Shown here: positions 25,498 to 34,435 of the stretch, piece after piece
Numbering within the stretch: position 1 is the first letter of the stretch
Layout: every line of letters begins with the position of its first letter
Assembly: GCF_943193025.1 (NCBI RefSeq)
Contig: NZ_CALPCQ010000007.1
Span: 1 to 64,000, forward strand
Reading direction: 5' to 3'
Source of the DNA: Lactobacillus agrestimuris
Lineage (GTDB): Bacteria > Bacillota > Bacilli > Lactobacillales > Lactobacillaceae
DNA length: 64,000 nucleotides
Notes under the pieces: generated by a model
Databases searched by the model: none
What the model saw: the letters and a program-made list of their open reading frames with translations, nothing else
What the model was told of the DNA's origin: nothing
Position numbers and translations under genes: made by a program

Positions 25498-26007
25498 ATG
25501 TTTACTCAAGAAGAAAAAGATAAGTATATGAACCTAGCCATTGAACAAGCGAGGATTGCTGAAAAGCAAGATGAGGTACCAATTGGTGCGATAGTCATAG
25601 ATCCAGAAGGTAATGTGGTTGGTCGAGGATATAATCGCCGAGAACTTGATCAAGATGCAACTCAACACGCAGAAATAATTGCGATTCGAGAGGCTTGTGA
25701 TCAGATTGGTTATTGGCGTCTAGTCGATTGCAGTATTTTTATTACATTAGAACCATGCCCAATGTGTGCAGGCGCCATTATTAATTCTAGAATAAAAAAT
25801 GTTTTCTTTGGGGCATATGATCCTAAGGCAGGTGCATCTGGCAGTGTAATCGACTTATTCGCTGTGGAAAAGTTTAATCATCATCCCGAAGTTGAAGGCG
25901 GAGTGAAGGAAAATGAAACTAGCCAAATGCTCACGCAATTTTTTAGAGCAATTCGGGCGAAGAAGAAAGCTGAAAAATTAGCAATGAAAAATAAATCTGA
26001 AGAATAA
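25498..26007 (+). CDS. tadA: tRNA-specific adenosine deaminase
   Basis: A 169-aa zinc enzyme converting A34 to inosine in tRNA-Arg(ACG). The zinc ligand and proton shuttle are in TQHAEIIAIREA (HAE, near residue 60); the two Cys ligands are in LEPCPMCAGAII (PCPMC, near 88-92). ATG 25498 is chosen because AAAGGA (25487-25492) overlaps the alternative ATG 25492. It lies just before SRP RNA and dnaX, the B. subtilis order. Confidence 0.93.
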   Translation: MFTQEEKDKYMNLAIEQARIAEKQDEVPIGAIVIDPEGNVVGRGYNRRELDQDATQHAEIIAIREACDQIGYWRLVDCSIFITLEPCPMCAGAIINSRIKNVFFGAYDPKAGASGSVIDLFAVEKFNHHPEVEGGVKENETSQMLTQFFRAIRAKKKAEKLAMKNKSEE

Positions 26008-26049
26008 TTAGCGAATATGTAGAAAAATTTTCAAAAATAAGTTATCATA

Positions 26050-26132
26050 CTTATTGGGCAATGTTTGACCTCTGAATTGTGTCAGGACTGGAAGGTAGCA
26101 GCACTAAGGTCGTTCAGGCATGTGCCCTTTAT
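26050..26132 (+). ncRNA. ffs: small bacterial signal recognition particle RNA (4.5S type)
   Basis: Closing helix GGGCA (26055) with TGCCC (ending 26127). The conserved apical domain is present: TGTCAGGAC, then GGAAGGTAGCAGCACTAAGG, the symmetric and asymmetric loops that bind Ffh. It is the short form without an Alu domain, as in lactobacilli. The ends are approximate. Location between tadA and dnaX supports the call. A weak -10 (TATCAT, 26043-26048) lies just upstream. Confidence 0.92.
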
Positions 26133-26145
26133 TTAGATTATTAAC

Positions 26146-26181
26146 AAACTCTTAGCTCTTTTAAAGAGGTAAGAGTTTTTT
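26146..26181 (+). terminator. SRP RNA terminator
   Basis: AACTCTTA and TAAGAGTT with an inner CTCTTT/AAAGAG stem, followed by T6, just before dnaX. Confidence 0.8.
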
Positions 26182-26199
26182 ACTAAGGAAAGGAAATCC

Positions 26200-28011
26200 A
26201 TGGCTTATCAAGCATTATATCGAAAATGGCGCCCGCGCACTTTTGATAGTGTAATTGGACAAGAGGCAATAACCGAAACATTAAAAAATGCGATTGAGCG
26301 TGGAACGATTTCACATGCTTTCCTTTTTGCAGGTCCGAGAGGAACAGGGAAAACTTCCTGTGCCAAGATTTTTGCGAAAGCATTAAATTGTACTAACTTG
26401 CAAAATGGTGAACCATGTAATGAATGCGAAAATTGTGTCGCTGCCGATAATGGTTCAATGCCAGATATTATGGAAATCGATGCGGCATCAAACAATGGTG
26501 TTGATGAAATTCGTGATATTCGTGATAAAGTAAAGTATGCACCAACTCAAGGTAAGTACAAGGTATATATCATTGACGAGGTCCATATGCTTTCCATGGG
26601 GGCTTTTAACGCACTTCTTAAGACTCTGGAAGAACCTCCAGAGCATGTTGTATTCATTTTAGCAACAACAGAATTGCAAAAAGTTCCTGCTACGATTATT
26701 TCTAGAACTCAAAGATATAATTTCAAGCGGATTTCGAAAGCTGATCTAGAAAAAAGAATGAAATATATTCTTGAACAAGAACACATTTCATATGAGGACA
26801 AAGCGCTGGCTGTCATTGCCCAAGTTGCGGATGGTGGGATGCGTGATGCATTAAGTATTTTGGATCAATTGCTCAGTTATGAAGCCGATAAGATCAATTA
26901 TAATGATGCACTTCAAATTACTGGATTTGCTGCTAAAGAAAAAATTGAACAGATTTTGTTGGCGCTTCTTAATCAAGATACAACGGATGCTTTGACTCAA
27001 ACTCGTTCGGCTTTGGCTGATGGTGCAAGTGCGAAGAATATTTTAGATGAGTTGATTGACATGGCGACGAATTCGTTAATTATCAATAAGGCTAACAATC
27101 AGGAAAATAATAGTAATTTCTTAACAAAAGATTTTGCGGAAAAAATTAAAGATATTCCTAGTGAGAGATATTTTAGTTTAATCAATTTGGCTAATAATGC
27201 ACTTAATGATTTGCGCTATACTAATCAGCAACAAATTCCACTTGAAGTATTTTTAGTTGCTGCAAGTCAGGAAAATTCAGGAGTTAATACTAATTCAGCT
27301 GAAACAAAACCCGAACCAATTATGGGTGATAATACTGGCTTATCAGCTGAATTAGCGGCCTTGAAGAAGCAAGTAGTTGATTTAACTGAGCAGCTTACGG
27401 CTTTATCTAAATCTGGTGTGAAAACTGGAAGTCGATCTACGGTTGAATTCAAGATGGACACTAGACGCAAAGACGAAAAGAAGACTGAGTCTAAGGCCCA
27501 AGAAAGTAAAAAGCGTCCTGCTAAAAATAAAATTAATAATGAACAAAATAAAAAACGGGTATATCATGTCCTTGAAAATGCAACTAGAGAGGATTTAAAT
27601 ACTGTTAAGGATATCTGGCCCGATTTGCATTCAGTACTAGAAGTATCAGAAAAAGCTTTACTTGATGTTCTTGAACCGGTTGCGGCAAGTCATGATCAAA
27701 TCGTTATGAAATGCAAGTATGCTCTATGGTTTGAGAAGGCTAGTTCAGACAGTGACTTGCTAGATAAATTAACAGGTTATATTGAACGATTTACAAAGCA
27801 TTCTTATGGTATTGTATTAGTACCCGATAATGATTGGTTAGCAGTTAGAAGTGAATTTGTTCAAAGTCATAAGGAAGAACTATTAGCTAAGAAAAATAAG
27901 GCTAATGTGGTTATTCAAAATGAAAATGAACAAGATAAACAGACTGAAAATCCAGAGATTATCAATAAGGCCAAAGATCTTTTTGGCGATGTAGTGAATA
28001 TTAAGGATTAA
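26200..28011 (+). CDS. dnaX: DNA polymerase III subunits gamma/tau
   Basis: A 603-aa clamp-loader ATPase. Walker A GPRGTGKTS (about 45-53), zinc module CTNLQNGEPCNECENC (about 64-79), DEXX IIDEVHML (about 124-131) and sensor 1 ATTELQKVPATIISRTQ are all seen. Domain III runs to about residue 370. A Lys-rich linker (about 400-450) leads to a tau-like tail that binds the polymerase. No correctly phased A AAA AAG slippery site was found near the linker, so a gamma form made by frameshifting is not predicted. It heads dnaX-ebfC-recR-yaaL. Confidence 0.95.
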   Translation: MAYQALYRKWRPRTFDSVIGQEAITETLKNAIERGTISHAFLFAGPRGTGKTSCAKIFAKALNCTNLQNGEPCNECENCVAADNGSMPDIMEIDAASNNGVDEIRDIRDKVKYAPTQGKYKVYIIDEVHMLSMGAFNALLKTLEEPPEHVVFILATTELQKVPATIISRTQRYNFKRISKADLEKRMKYILEQEHISYEDKALAVIAQVADGGMRDALSILDQLLSYEADKINYNDALQITGFAAKEKIEQILLALLNQDTTDALTQTRSALADGASAKNILDELIDMATNSLIINKANNQENNSNFLTKDFAEKIKDIPSERYFSLINLANNALNDLRYTNQQQIPLEVFLVAASQENSGVNTNSAETKPEPIMGDNTGLSAELAALKKQVVDLTEQLTALSKSGVKTGSRSTVEFKMDTRRKDEKKTESKAQESKKRPAKNKINNEQNKKRVYHVLENATREDLNTVKDIWPDLHSVLEVSEKALLDVLEPVAASHDQIVMKCKYALWFEKASSDSDLLDKLTGYIERFTKHSYGIVLVPDNDWLAVRSEFVQSHKEELLAKKNKANVVIQNENEQDKQTENPEIINKAKDLFGDVVNIKD

Positions 28012-28029
28012 ATAAAGGAGATCATAATT

Positions 28030-28356
28030 ATGAGTAAAAGAGGTTTCGGCGGTTTAGGCGGAATGAATATGCAACAAATGATGAAGCAAGCAAAGAAGCT
28101 TCAAGAGCAAATGGCACAAGAACAAGAAAACATTACGGCTCAAGAGTTTACTGCTGCTTCAGCTGATAACTTAGTTGTTGCTACCTTTACTGGTGATCGT
28201 AAGTTAAAGGACTTGAAGATTAATAAGGATGCAATCGATCCAGATGATCCAGATATGCTTCAAGATTTAATTATTGACGCGGTTAACAAAGGCATTTCAT
28301 CAATTGATGAAGCAACACAAGCAAGTTTAGGTAAGTACACGAAAGGCTTGATGTAA
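28030..28356 (+). CDS. YbaB/EbfC family nucleoid-associated protein
   Basis: A 108-aa protein, dimeric in the family, binding DNA at the nucleoid. A Gly-rich N-terminus (MSKRGFGGLGGMNMQQMMKQAKKLQEQM) leads into the long helix, then the beta core (VVATFTGDRKLKDLKINKDAIDPDD) and a C-terminal helix. AAAGGAGAT precedes ATG. Invariably between dnaX and recR; recR begins on the base after its stop. Confidence 0.92.
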   Translation: MSKRGFGGLGGMNMQQMMKQAKKLQEQMAQEQENITAQEFTAASADNLVVATFTGDRKLKDLKINKDAIDPDDPDMLQDLIIDAVNKGISSIDEATQASLGKYTKGLM

Positions 28357-28956
28357 TTGCAATATCCATTACCGATTGCTCGTTTAATTGAATCATATAT
28401 GAGATTGCCAGGAATTGGTGAAAAAACTGCTACAAGATTAGCATTTTATACTTTAGATATGCCTGATCAGGATGTACAAGATTTTGCTAAATCTTTAGCA
28501 GATGTAAAAAATAATCTTAAACAATGTTCAATTTGCGGAAATATTACTGAAAAGGATCCCTGTGAGATTTGTTCTAATCCTAATCGTGATCAGACAACGA
28601 TTATGGTAGTTGAGCAACCAAAAGATGTTATGGCTTTTGAAGAAATGGGAGAATATGATGGTTTGTATCATGTTCTTCATGGTGTTTTGTCTCCAATGGA
28701 CGGAATTGGACCTGAAGAAGTTAACATCAAATCATTGATTACTCGTCTTCAAAAGCAAGATCAGGTCAAAGAAGTAATCTTGGCACTTAACTCAACCCCA
28801 GAGGGTGAATCAACCGCGATGTACATTAGCAAGTTGATTAAGCCAGCAGGAATAAAAGTTACTCGCTTAGCTGCAGGACTTGCCGTTGGTAGTGATATTG
28901 AATATGCAAATTCAATTACTTTGAAAAGAGCAGTACAAGGAAGAACGGCTTTATAA
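28357..28956 (+). CDS. recR: recombination mediator protein RecR
   Basis: A 199-aa protein acting with RecO/RecF to load RecA on gaps. Helix-hairpin-helix near [16 protein letters not shown] (15-30), C4 zinc finger [16 protein letters not shown] (about 57-72), and a Toprim domain with [13 protein letters not shown] and [16 protein letters not shown]. The start is TTG 28357, immediately after the EbfC stop, so translation is probably coupled. The stop overlaps yaaL by one base. Confidence 0.95.
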   Translation: MQYPLPIARLIESYMRLPGIGEKTATRLAFYTLDMPDQDVQDFAKSLADVKNNLKQCSICGNITEKDPCEICSNPNRDQTTIMVVEQPKDVMAFEEMGEYDGLYHVLHGVLSPMDGIGPEEVNIKSLITRLQKQDQVKEVILALNSTPEGESTAMYISKLIKPAGIKVTRLAAGLAVGSDIEYANSITLKRAVQGRTAL

Positions 28957-29192
28957 TGGCAAAAAAGATTGATAAAGTTAAGGCAGATGGCGATCAAAGA
29001 TTGGTTGATTTGATTGAAAAGCTTCAAAATGAACTTTCTTTTCAACAAGATATTGATCAAACAACTTTAGATATGTCAGATGATAATGTTGTCGCAAATA
29101 AAATTTTGAAGGCAAAGTATAGTTTTTTATACAATGAAGCTCGCCACAGAAACACAAGATTTAGTGGTGTCTCAAGTGCAATAACTCAATAA
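28956..29192 (+). CDS. yaaL: YaaL family protein (DUF2508)
   Basis: A 78-aa soluble, mostly helical protein of unknown function. LVDLIEKLQNELSFQQDI and AKYSFLYNEARHRNTRF agree with the YaaL family, which follows recR throughout Bacilli. Its ATG overlaps the recR stop (taATG), so the two are co-translated. A terminator follows. Confidence 0.85.
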   Translation: MAKKIDKVKADGDQRLVDLIEKLQNELSFQQDIDQTTLDMSDDNVVANKILKAKYSFLYNEARHRNTRFSGVSSAITQ

Positions 29193-29197
29193 GAACG

Positions 29198-29224
29198 GCC
29201 CTGATATAGGGCTTTTTCTTTTGG
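29198..29224 (+). terminator. dnaX-recR operon terminator
   Basis: GCCCT, loop GATAT, AGGGC, then T5CT4. Confidence 0.65.
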
Positions 29225-29284
29225 AAAATTTTTAGGACTGTAAAAGTGATAAAAACTTCTGTAAAATAGAGACTGGAGGTTTTT

Positions 29285-29923
29285 ATGAGAGGTTTTTTTA
29301 TTAGTTTTGAAGGTCCAGATGGTGCTGGTAAGAGTACTGCCTTGGCAGAAATTTTAAAGCAAATTGGTCCAGAGCTGAAAACACAATATGTAGTGACAAG
29401 AGAACCAGGTGGTTCTAAGATCGCTGAAGAAATTAGAAAAATTATTTTAGATCCAAAAAATGGCGAAATGGATGATCGAACAGAAGCACTTTTATATGCA
29501 GCCGCTAGAAGTCAACATGTGGCAGAACATGTATTACCGGAACTTCAAAAAGGTAAGCTAGTGATTTCCGATCGCTATGTGGATAGTTCTCTCGCTTATC
29601 AGGGGGTAGGACGTAATCTTGGAATTGAAGAAGTTAAGCAAATCAATGACTTTGCGACTCATGGCTTGCAACCTGATTTGACATTATTTTTTGATTTAAG
29701 CCCTGAAATAGGCTTAAGTAGAATAAAGAAATTACGTCCAGATCAAGAGGATCGTTTAGAACAAGAAAAATTAGCCTTCCATGAAAAAGTCTATGCAGGT
29801 TATAAAGAAATAAATAAAATGTACTCAAACAGAATTGTTGAAATTGATGCAAGTCAGACAATTGATAAAGTTGTTGCAGATGGCATTTCAGCAATTAAAA
29901 GTCGATTGCCAGAACTTTTTTAA
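29285..29923 (+). CDS. tmk: thymidylate kinase
   Basis: A 212-aa kinase making dTDP from dTMP. P-loop [11 protein letters not shown] (about 8-18), [12 protein letters not shown] with the DRY motif (about 95-106) and the LID region around [17 protein letters not shown] are typical. GGAGG precedes ATG. First gene of a compact operon, tmk-darA-holB-yabA-rsmI. Confidence 0.95.
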   Translation: MRGFFISFEGPDGAGKSTALAEILKQIGPELKTQYVVTREPGGSKIAEEIRKIILDPKNGEMDDRTEALLYAAARSQHVAEHVLPELQKGKLVISDRYVDSSLAYQGVGRNLGIEEVKQINDFATHGLQPDLTLFFDLSPEIGLSRIKKLRPDQEDRLEQEKLAFHEKVYAGYKEINKMYSNRIVEIDASQTIDKVVADGISAIKSRLPELF

Positions 29924-29934
29924 AGGATGATTAG

Positions 29935-30255
29935 ATGAAATTAATTATTGCCATTGTTCAAAAAGAAGATTCAAATAAACTTCAAGAAACCTTTGTTGAA
30001 AATGATATTCGTGCAACTAAATTAGCTACAACTGGAAGTTTTTTAGGGGATGGGAATACAACTTTTTTGATTGGTACAGAAGATGAAAAGGTTGATTCTA
30101 TTCTAGAAATAATTAAGGAAAAATCCCAAGTAAGAGAAAGTTTAGTTCAACCTAATTTACTGGCAACAGGGTTAGAGATGAATCAAATGGTTAAAGTTAC
30201 AGTCGGAGGAGCAACATGTTTTGTCGTTCCTGTAGATGATTTTAAGCGCTTTTAA
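29935..30255 (+). CDS. darA: cyclic-di-AMP receptor, PII-like (DarA/PstA, YaaQ family)
   Basis: A 106-aa PII-fold protein. KLIIAIVQKEDSNKL (2-16), RATKLATTGSFLGDGNTTFLIGTED (about 26-50, with the family ligand-binding loop) and the closing strand TVGGATCFVVPVDDFKRF match the YaaQ/PstA family that binds c-di-AMP as a trimer. AAAGGATG precedes ATG. It lies between tmk and holB as in B. subtilis, where yaaR also intervenes. Despite the PstA name it is unrelated to the phosphate permease at 19.5 kb. Confidence 0.9.
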   Translation: MKLIIAIVQKEDSNKLQETFVENDIRATKLATTGSFLGDGNTTFLIGTEDEKVDSILEIIKEKSQVRESLVQPNLLATGLEMNQMVKVTVGGATCFVVPVDDFKRF

Positions 30256-30257
30256 AA

Positions 30258-31118
30258 ATGATTGATATTAATAATATCAGCCGTAAACAGGCTGATTTTT
30301 TAGCAAATGCATATAATAAAAATCAATTAGCTCATAGCTACTTGTTCGTTGATAATGATGAAACTAGAGCCTTAAACACAGCTTACTGGCTAGCCTGCTT
30401 ATTCAACTGTACCGGTGAAAACAAACCTGACGGAACTTGTATTAATTGCCAGCAGATCTTGTCAGGAAATCATCCTGATGTTTTATTGGTTAAGCCGGAG
30501 GGCAGGCAAACTTTAGGAATCGATCAGATTAGACCACTAAAAGAAGAGTTAGCAAAAAGTCCTGTTGAAAGCACAAGAAGATTTTTCTTAATTAAGGATG
30601 CGCAAAAATTAACTTTGCCAGCTGCTAATGCTTTACTTAACTTGCTTGAAGAACCAGTGGCACCAGTAGTTTCAATCTTAATTACTAATAATGTTGATCA
30701 AATTTTACCGACGATTCGTTCAAGAACTCAAATTATCAAGTTTAATGAAAATGAAAAAAGAGACGATCGTCAATCAGTTCTAATTGAAAATGGTTTTTCA
30801 GTTGAAGAGCTTGAAGAACTAGATGACACTAAGAAGGTTGATCAAGAAATAAAATACTTTTATCAAGAATTGCTTGAAAGAAATGATTTGGCCTTGGTAA
30901 GCGCACATAAGCTGGTTGATTTAGCTAACACAACAGTTTTGCAAAATTATGTTTTACTGATGTTAAAATTATATGCCCAAAAGGATCTAGAAAGTTCAAT
31001 GAACCAAAGGGCCGGTGCACGTATGCTAGAATATTTAATAGAAATTGATAAAATGAAATTTAGCAATGTTAATTTTCGCAGTTTATTAGATTATCTTGCT
31101 TTAAAATGGAGAAGGTAG
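30258..31118 (+). CDS. holB: DNA polymerase III subunit delta'
   Basis: A 286-aa clamp-loader subunit. The AAA+ fold is retained (HSYLFVDNDETRALNTAYWLA at the P-loop position has lost GKT, as in delta'). The zinc module is CTGENKPDGTCINCQQI, RRFFLIKDAQKLTLPAANALLNLLEEP corresponds to Walker B, and the SRC-like motif reads RSRTQ. It starts 3 bases after darA. B. subtilis has ricT (yaaT) after holB; no such gene is present here. Confidence 0.92.
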   Translation: MIDINNISRKQADFLANAYNKNQLAHSYLFVDNDETRALNTAYWLACLFNCTGENKPDGTCINCQQILSGNHPDVLLVKPEGRQTLGIDQIRPLKEELAKSPVESTRRFFLIKDAQKLTLPAANALLNLLEEPVAPVVSILITNNVDQILPTIRSRTQIIKFNENEKRDDRQSVLIENGFSVEELEELDDTKKVDQEIKYFYQELLERNDLALVSAHKLVDLANTTVLQNYVLLMLKLYAQKDLESSMNQRAGARMLEYLIEIDKMKFSNVNFRSLLDYLALKWRR

Positions 31119-31130
31119 GTGTGCTAAAAG

Positions 31131-31463
31131 ATGGATCCATATTCAAAATTACAAGAATTGCATAATTCTATGGAAAAAATGACCAAGACTATCGCAAGTT
31201 TGGAAAATGATATTCTTGACACCTTAAAGGAAAATACTGAATTAAAAGTAGAAAACCAACTCTTGAGAGAAAAACTTGAAAAGATGACCAAAAAAGGTGA
31301 ACCTGTTGCGAAAACGCAAAGTGGTTTGGAATCTCTTAGACAAATTTATACATCAGGTTATCATATTTGTAATATGTATTATGGTTCACATCGTGATCCT
31401 AGTTCGGACTGTATGTTTTGTTTAGACATTTTAGATAATTTTGGTGAGAAAAAGAAACGATAG
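31131..31463 (+). CDS. yabA: DNA replication initiation control protein YabA
   Basis: A 110-aa regulator that restrains DnaA and tethers it to the clamp DnaN. The N-terminal 60 residues are a coiled coil (LQELHNSMEKMTKTIASLENDI). The C-terminal zinc-binding domain has HICNMYYGSHRDPSSDC and FCLDI, giving His-Cys and CxxC ligands. It lies between holB and rsmI, as in Bacilli. Confidence 0.92.
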   Translation: MDPYSKLQELHNSMEKMTKTIASLENDILDTLKENTELKVENQLLREKLEKMTKKGEPVAKTQSGLESLRQIYTSGYHICNMYYGSHRDPSSDCMFCLDILDNFGEKKKR

Positions 31464-31472
31464 AGGAAAAAG

Positions 31473-32324
31473 ATGAAGCGACAAAGCAGTTATAAAGACG
31501 ATGGTGGTAAGCTTTATTTAGTGCCAACTCCAATTGGTAATCTTGAGGATATTACAATTAGAGCAAAGAATATACTGACGGATGCTGATTATATTGCTGC
31601 TGAAGATACTCGAACTAGTGGCATTTTACTTGAAAAGATCGGCGTTCATAATAGAATGATTTCTTTTCATAAGTATAATTCTAAGCAAAAAGCACCCGAA
31701 TTAATTGAATTAATGAAAAAGGGTGCGGTTATTGCAGAAATTAGCGATGCAGGGATGCCAGTAATTTCTGACCCTGGCTTTATTTTGGTGGAAGAATGCA
31801 TTAAAAATGATATTCCAGTTATTCCACTTCCAGGTCCATCAGCCTTTACAACTGCATTGATTGCTTCAGGTTTTGACGCTCAGCCGTTTACATATTACGG
31901 CTTTTTGCCACGTAAGGCTTCAGAGCAGATTCCCTATTTTGAACAAATGAATAAATTTCGTGGTACGTCAATTTTTTATGAATCTCCTCACCGTTTATCA
32001 AAGACTTTAGATAATCTGGCCAAAGTGCTTGCACCTGATCGTCAAATTTGTGCAGCACGTGAGTTAACTAAGATTCACGAAGAATTTATTCGCGGAAGTA
32101 TTGAAGAAGTTAACGCCTACTTTAAAGAAAACGATCCGCGTGGAGAATTTGTAGTGCTAGTATCACCAAATACTGCGGAAGAGAAGCAGTTTTCTTTTGA
32201 TGAATTGATTAAATTAGTTAATGATTTAGTAGATCAGGGAAAGAGCAAAAAAGATGCAATTAAGCAGGTAGCTAAAGCACATAATGTTTCCAAGAATGAA
32301 CTTTATGATGCATATCATCAATAA
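31473..32324 (+). CDS. rsmI: 16S rRNA 2'-O-methyltransferase RsmI
   Basis: A 283-aa tetrapyrrole-methylase-fold enzyme methylating C1402 ribose of 16S rRNA. LYLVPTPIGNLEDITIRA (about 12-29), EDTRTSGILLEKIG, ISDAGMPVISDPGFILV (about 90-106) and PLPGPSAFTTALIASG are the family signatures; ESPHRL is also present. AGAGGAAAA precedes ATG. End of the tmk operon core; the thioesterase starts 12 bases later. Confidence 0.95.
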   Translation: MKRQSSYKDDGGKLYLVPTPIGNLEDITIRAKNILTDADYIAAEDTRTSGILLEKIGVHNRMISFHKYNSKQKAPELIELMKKGAVIAEISDAGMPVISDPGFILVEECIKNDIPVIPLPGPSAFTTALIASGFDAQPFTYYGFLPRKASEQIPYFEQMNKFRGTSIFYESPHRLSKTLDNLAKVLAPDRQICAARELTKIHEEFIRGSIEEVNAYFKENDPRGEFVVLVSPNTAEEKQFSFDELIKLVNDLVDQGKSKKDAIKQVAKAHNVSKNELYDAYHQ

Positions 32325-32335
32325 AAAGGTTAAAA

Positions 32336-33073
32336 ATGCAATATAGAGAAAAACATCAAATAGAGTTTAGTGAATGTGATGAAAATGCCCATTTGAAATT
32401 ACCTTCAATGGTTGATTTGATGATGCAAGTTTCTGAACATCAATTAGAAGAAGGTAACGCCGGAACTAAGGACTTACTGGCAAAAGGAATGGGCTGGGTT
32501 GTTACTCAATATCATTTTGAAATTAAAAATTTACCGGGGCCAACTGATAACGTTGTACTAACTACTGAAGCAAGCGGATATAATAAATTTTTTGAATATC
32601 GTGATTTTGGTATTGAGGATGAAAATGGTAATGAATTGGTAAGTGTTAAGAGTCAGTGGGTTTTATTTGATATTAAGAATCGAAAAATGTTACCGGCTGA
32701 TGAAGAAATGATGAAGTCATTCAATGTGCCTCTTCTTAAAAAGATGCCACGTTTTCCACGTTTACGACCACAAGACGAATATCAAACCAAACGGCAATAT
32801 CGGGTACGTTACGATGATTTAGATACTAATCATCATTTAACTAATAGTCACTATTTTAACTGGTTCATTGACATGCTAGGTCGCGATTTTTTGAAAAGCC
32901 ATCTTGTTTCAGAAATTGATATCAAATTTGATCAAGAGCTTCATTATGGTGAAGTACCATATTCATGTTTAACTCTAGTAGAAAAAGATGACCTCACGAC
33001 AAGTTATCATGTTATTGTCGATGAGGACAATAATGAAAGAACTGTTTGTGAGCTAAAATGGCGTAAAATATAA
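32336..33073 (+). CDS. acyl-ACP thioesterase (FatA/FatB family)
   Basis: A 245-aa protein with two hot-dog domains that releases fatty acids from acyl carrier protein. The first domain has MVDLMMQVSEHQLEEG and GMGWVVTQYHFEIKN; the second carries the catalytic DTNHHLTNSHYFNWFIDML (about 164-182), comparable to the N-x-H-x-N-N-x-x-Y motif of plant FatA/B. The release chain length cannot be read from sequence. It follows rsmI closely and may share its transcript, ending at a terminator. Confidence 0.87.
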   Translation: MQYREKHQIEFSECDENAHLKLPSMVDLMMQVSEHQLEEGNAGTKDLLAKGMGWVVTQYHFEIKNLPGPTDNVVLTTEASGYNKFFEYRDFGIEDENGNELVSVKSQWVLFDIKNRKMLPADEEMMKSFNVPLLKKMPRFPRLRPQDEYQTKRQYRVRYDDLDTNHHLTNSHYFNWFIDMLGRDFLKSHLVSEIDIKFDQELHYGEVPYSCLTLVEKDDLTTSYHVIVDEDNNERTVCELKWRKI

Positions 33074-33089
33074 AAAGATATGATTTAAT

Positions 33090-33120
33090 AAAAAGCATGA
33101 CAATTTGAGTCGTGCTTTTT
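33090..33120 (+). terminator. terminator after the thioesterase gene
   Basis: AAAAAGCATGAC and GTCGTGCTTTTT form a 12-position stem with one mismatch or wobble around AATTTGA. Confidence 0.7.
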
Positions 33121-33142
33121 GAATGCGAGAGGAGGACTGGGG

Positions 33143-33676
33143 ATGAATTTAAATACGAAACGAATTCGTGGACAAGAATTACGTAAACTAGTCTTGTTAG
33201 GCTTAGTTATCGCTATTAAAATTATTTTATCGCAATTTTCTTTTGGTCCAGCTTTTGTTAAAGTTGGCCTGGGATTTATCGGTAGTGTAATGTTAGGTTA
33301 CCTATTTGGCCCGATTTGGGGTGCAGTTGGCGGTGGAATTAGTGATTTAGTTTCTTCAGCCATCTTTGGTAATCAAGGTGGATTCTTTATTGGATTTACT
33401 CTAACTGCTATGGTCGGACCATTAATCTATGGTTTGCTTTTCTATAGGAAACCAATCAAGATCTGGCGAATTATTGCGGCAACTATTTTAGTAACAGTGA
33501 TTGTTAACATTCTTTTGAATACTTTATGGATTGCAATTTTATATCATATGGACTTTAACATTCTTTTACTTCAAAGAATTCCAAAAGAAGCAATTGTGCC
33601 ATGGATTCAAATGATTATCACCTATTTTGTATTACAGGCCCTTTCTCGTGTTAAAATAAGAGCTGATTTTAAGTAA
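33143..33676 (+). CDS. ECF transporter S component, FolT-like (folate)
   Basis: A 177-aa membrane protein with five to six spans. GLVIAIKIILSQFSFGPAFVKVGLGFIGSVMLGYLFGPIWG-type sequence and GGISDLVSSAIFGNQGGFFIGFTLTAM fit FolT-type S components, which bind folate and use a shared EcfAAT module encoded elsewhere. ATG 33143 is preferred over the in-frame TTG 33119, since AGGAGG lies at 33129-33135 and the TTG overlaps the terminator. No THF riboswitch consensus is visible upstream. Substrate is inferred by similarity only. Confidence 0.78.
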   Translation: MNLNTKRIRGQELRKLVLLGLVIAIKIILSQFSFGPAFVKVGLGFIGSVMLGYLFGPIWGAVGGGISDLVSSAIFGNQGGFFIGFTLTAMVGPLIYGLLFYRKPIKIWRIIAATILVTVIVNILLNTLWIAILYHMDFNILLLQRIPKEAIVPWIQMIITYFVLQALSRVKIRADFK

Positions 33677-33694
33677 AAAGGAACAATAATCTAA

Positions 33695-34435
33695 ATGAAA
33701 ATTTTAAGTGTTTCAACAGCTACAAGTAATTTAAGTGTAGCTCTCAACAATGATCAAGAAATAATTGTTGAAAAAAATGAAGAAGACAAACGAAATCATA
33801 GTGAACATCTTGATCCAATGATCAATGAAATTTTAAAAGAAAATAATTTGAACTTGAAGGATATAGATCGCTTTGCAGTCGCAATCGGTCCTGGTTCATA
33901 TACAGGTTTAAGAATCGGAATTACCACTATTAAAATGTTTGCCAGCATTTTAAACAAGAGCGTTGTTGGTATTTCAACTTTGGAAGCTATGGCTAAGGCA
34001 ATTAATGATGATAGTAAATTGATTGTTTCAACAATTGATGCCAGAAACGATAATTACTTTGCTGGGGGTTATGTTTTAAAGAATAATCAATTAGAAAATA
34101 TTATTCCTGATGGGCACTATCATATTGATAAGTTGCTTATTCAAATTGAAGAAGCAATCAAAAATAATGATTTGTCTGGCGTAGTTTTTGTTGGTCAAGG
34201 AATTGAAAAGCAAGCCGATGTAATTGAAAAAGCAAACATTAAGTTCGAATTTGCTGAAGGTGATCAAAATAAGGTTCATGCAGGATTAATTGGACAACTT
34301 GCAGTGAATGCAGAAGAAGTTGATCCTGATGCTTTGTTACCGCGCTATTTGCGTCGAACTCAAGCTGAAGTAGATTGGCATAAGAAGACTGGTAAGGAAT
34401 TTGAGCCAGAAAGTAATTATGTTGAAGAGGTTTAA
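33695..34435 (+). CDS. tsaB: tRNA t6A biosynthesis protein TsaB
   Basis: A 246-aa ASKHA-fold partner that holds TsaD active in making threonylcarbamoyl-A37 in tRNA. ILSVSTATSNLSVAL (2-16), NHSEHLDPMINEIL and AIGPGSYTGLRIGITTIKM (about 64-82) are family signatures. It overlaps the next gene, rimI, and is followed by tsaD, so tsaB-rimI-tsaD forms an operon. TsaE is not in this window. Confidence 0.93.
   Translation: MKILSVSTATSNLSVALNNDQEIIVEKNEEDKRNHSEHLDPMINEILKENNLNLKDIDRFAVAIGPGSYTGLRIGITTIKMFASILNKSVVGISTLEAMAKAINDDSKLIVSTIDARNDNYFAGGYVLKNNQLENIIPDGHYHIDKLLIQIEEAIKNNDLSGVVFVGQGIEKQADVIEKANIKFEFAEGDQNKVHAGLIGQLAVNAEEVDPDALLPRYLRRTQAEVDWHKKTGKEFEPESNYVEEV

Noticed and set aside
26749-27560. 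Possible programmed frameshift in dnaX
   Set aside because: Runs such as GAAAAAAG near 26750 are in the wrong phase for A AAA AAG and too early; AGTAAAAAGCG and AATAAAAAACGG in the linker are not proper heptamers.
33074-33142. THF riboswitch before the FolT-like gene
   Set aside because: The gap is only 69 bases and is filled by the thioesterase terminator and ribosome site; consensus elements are absent.
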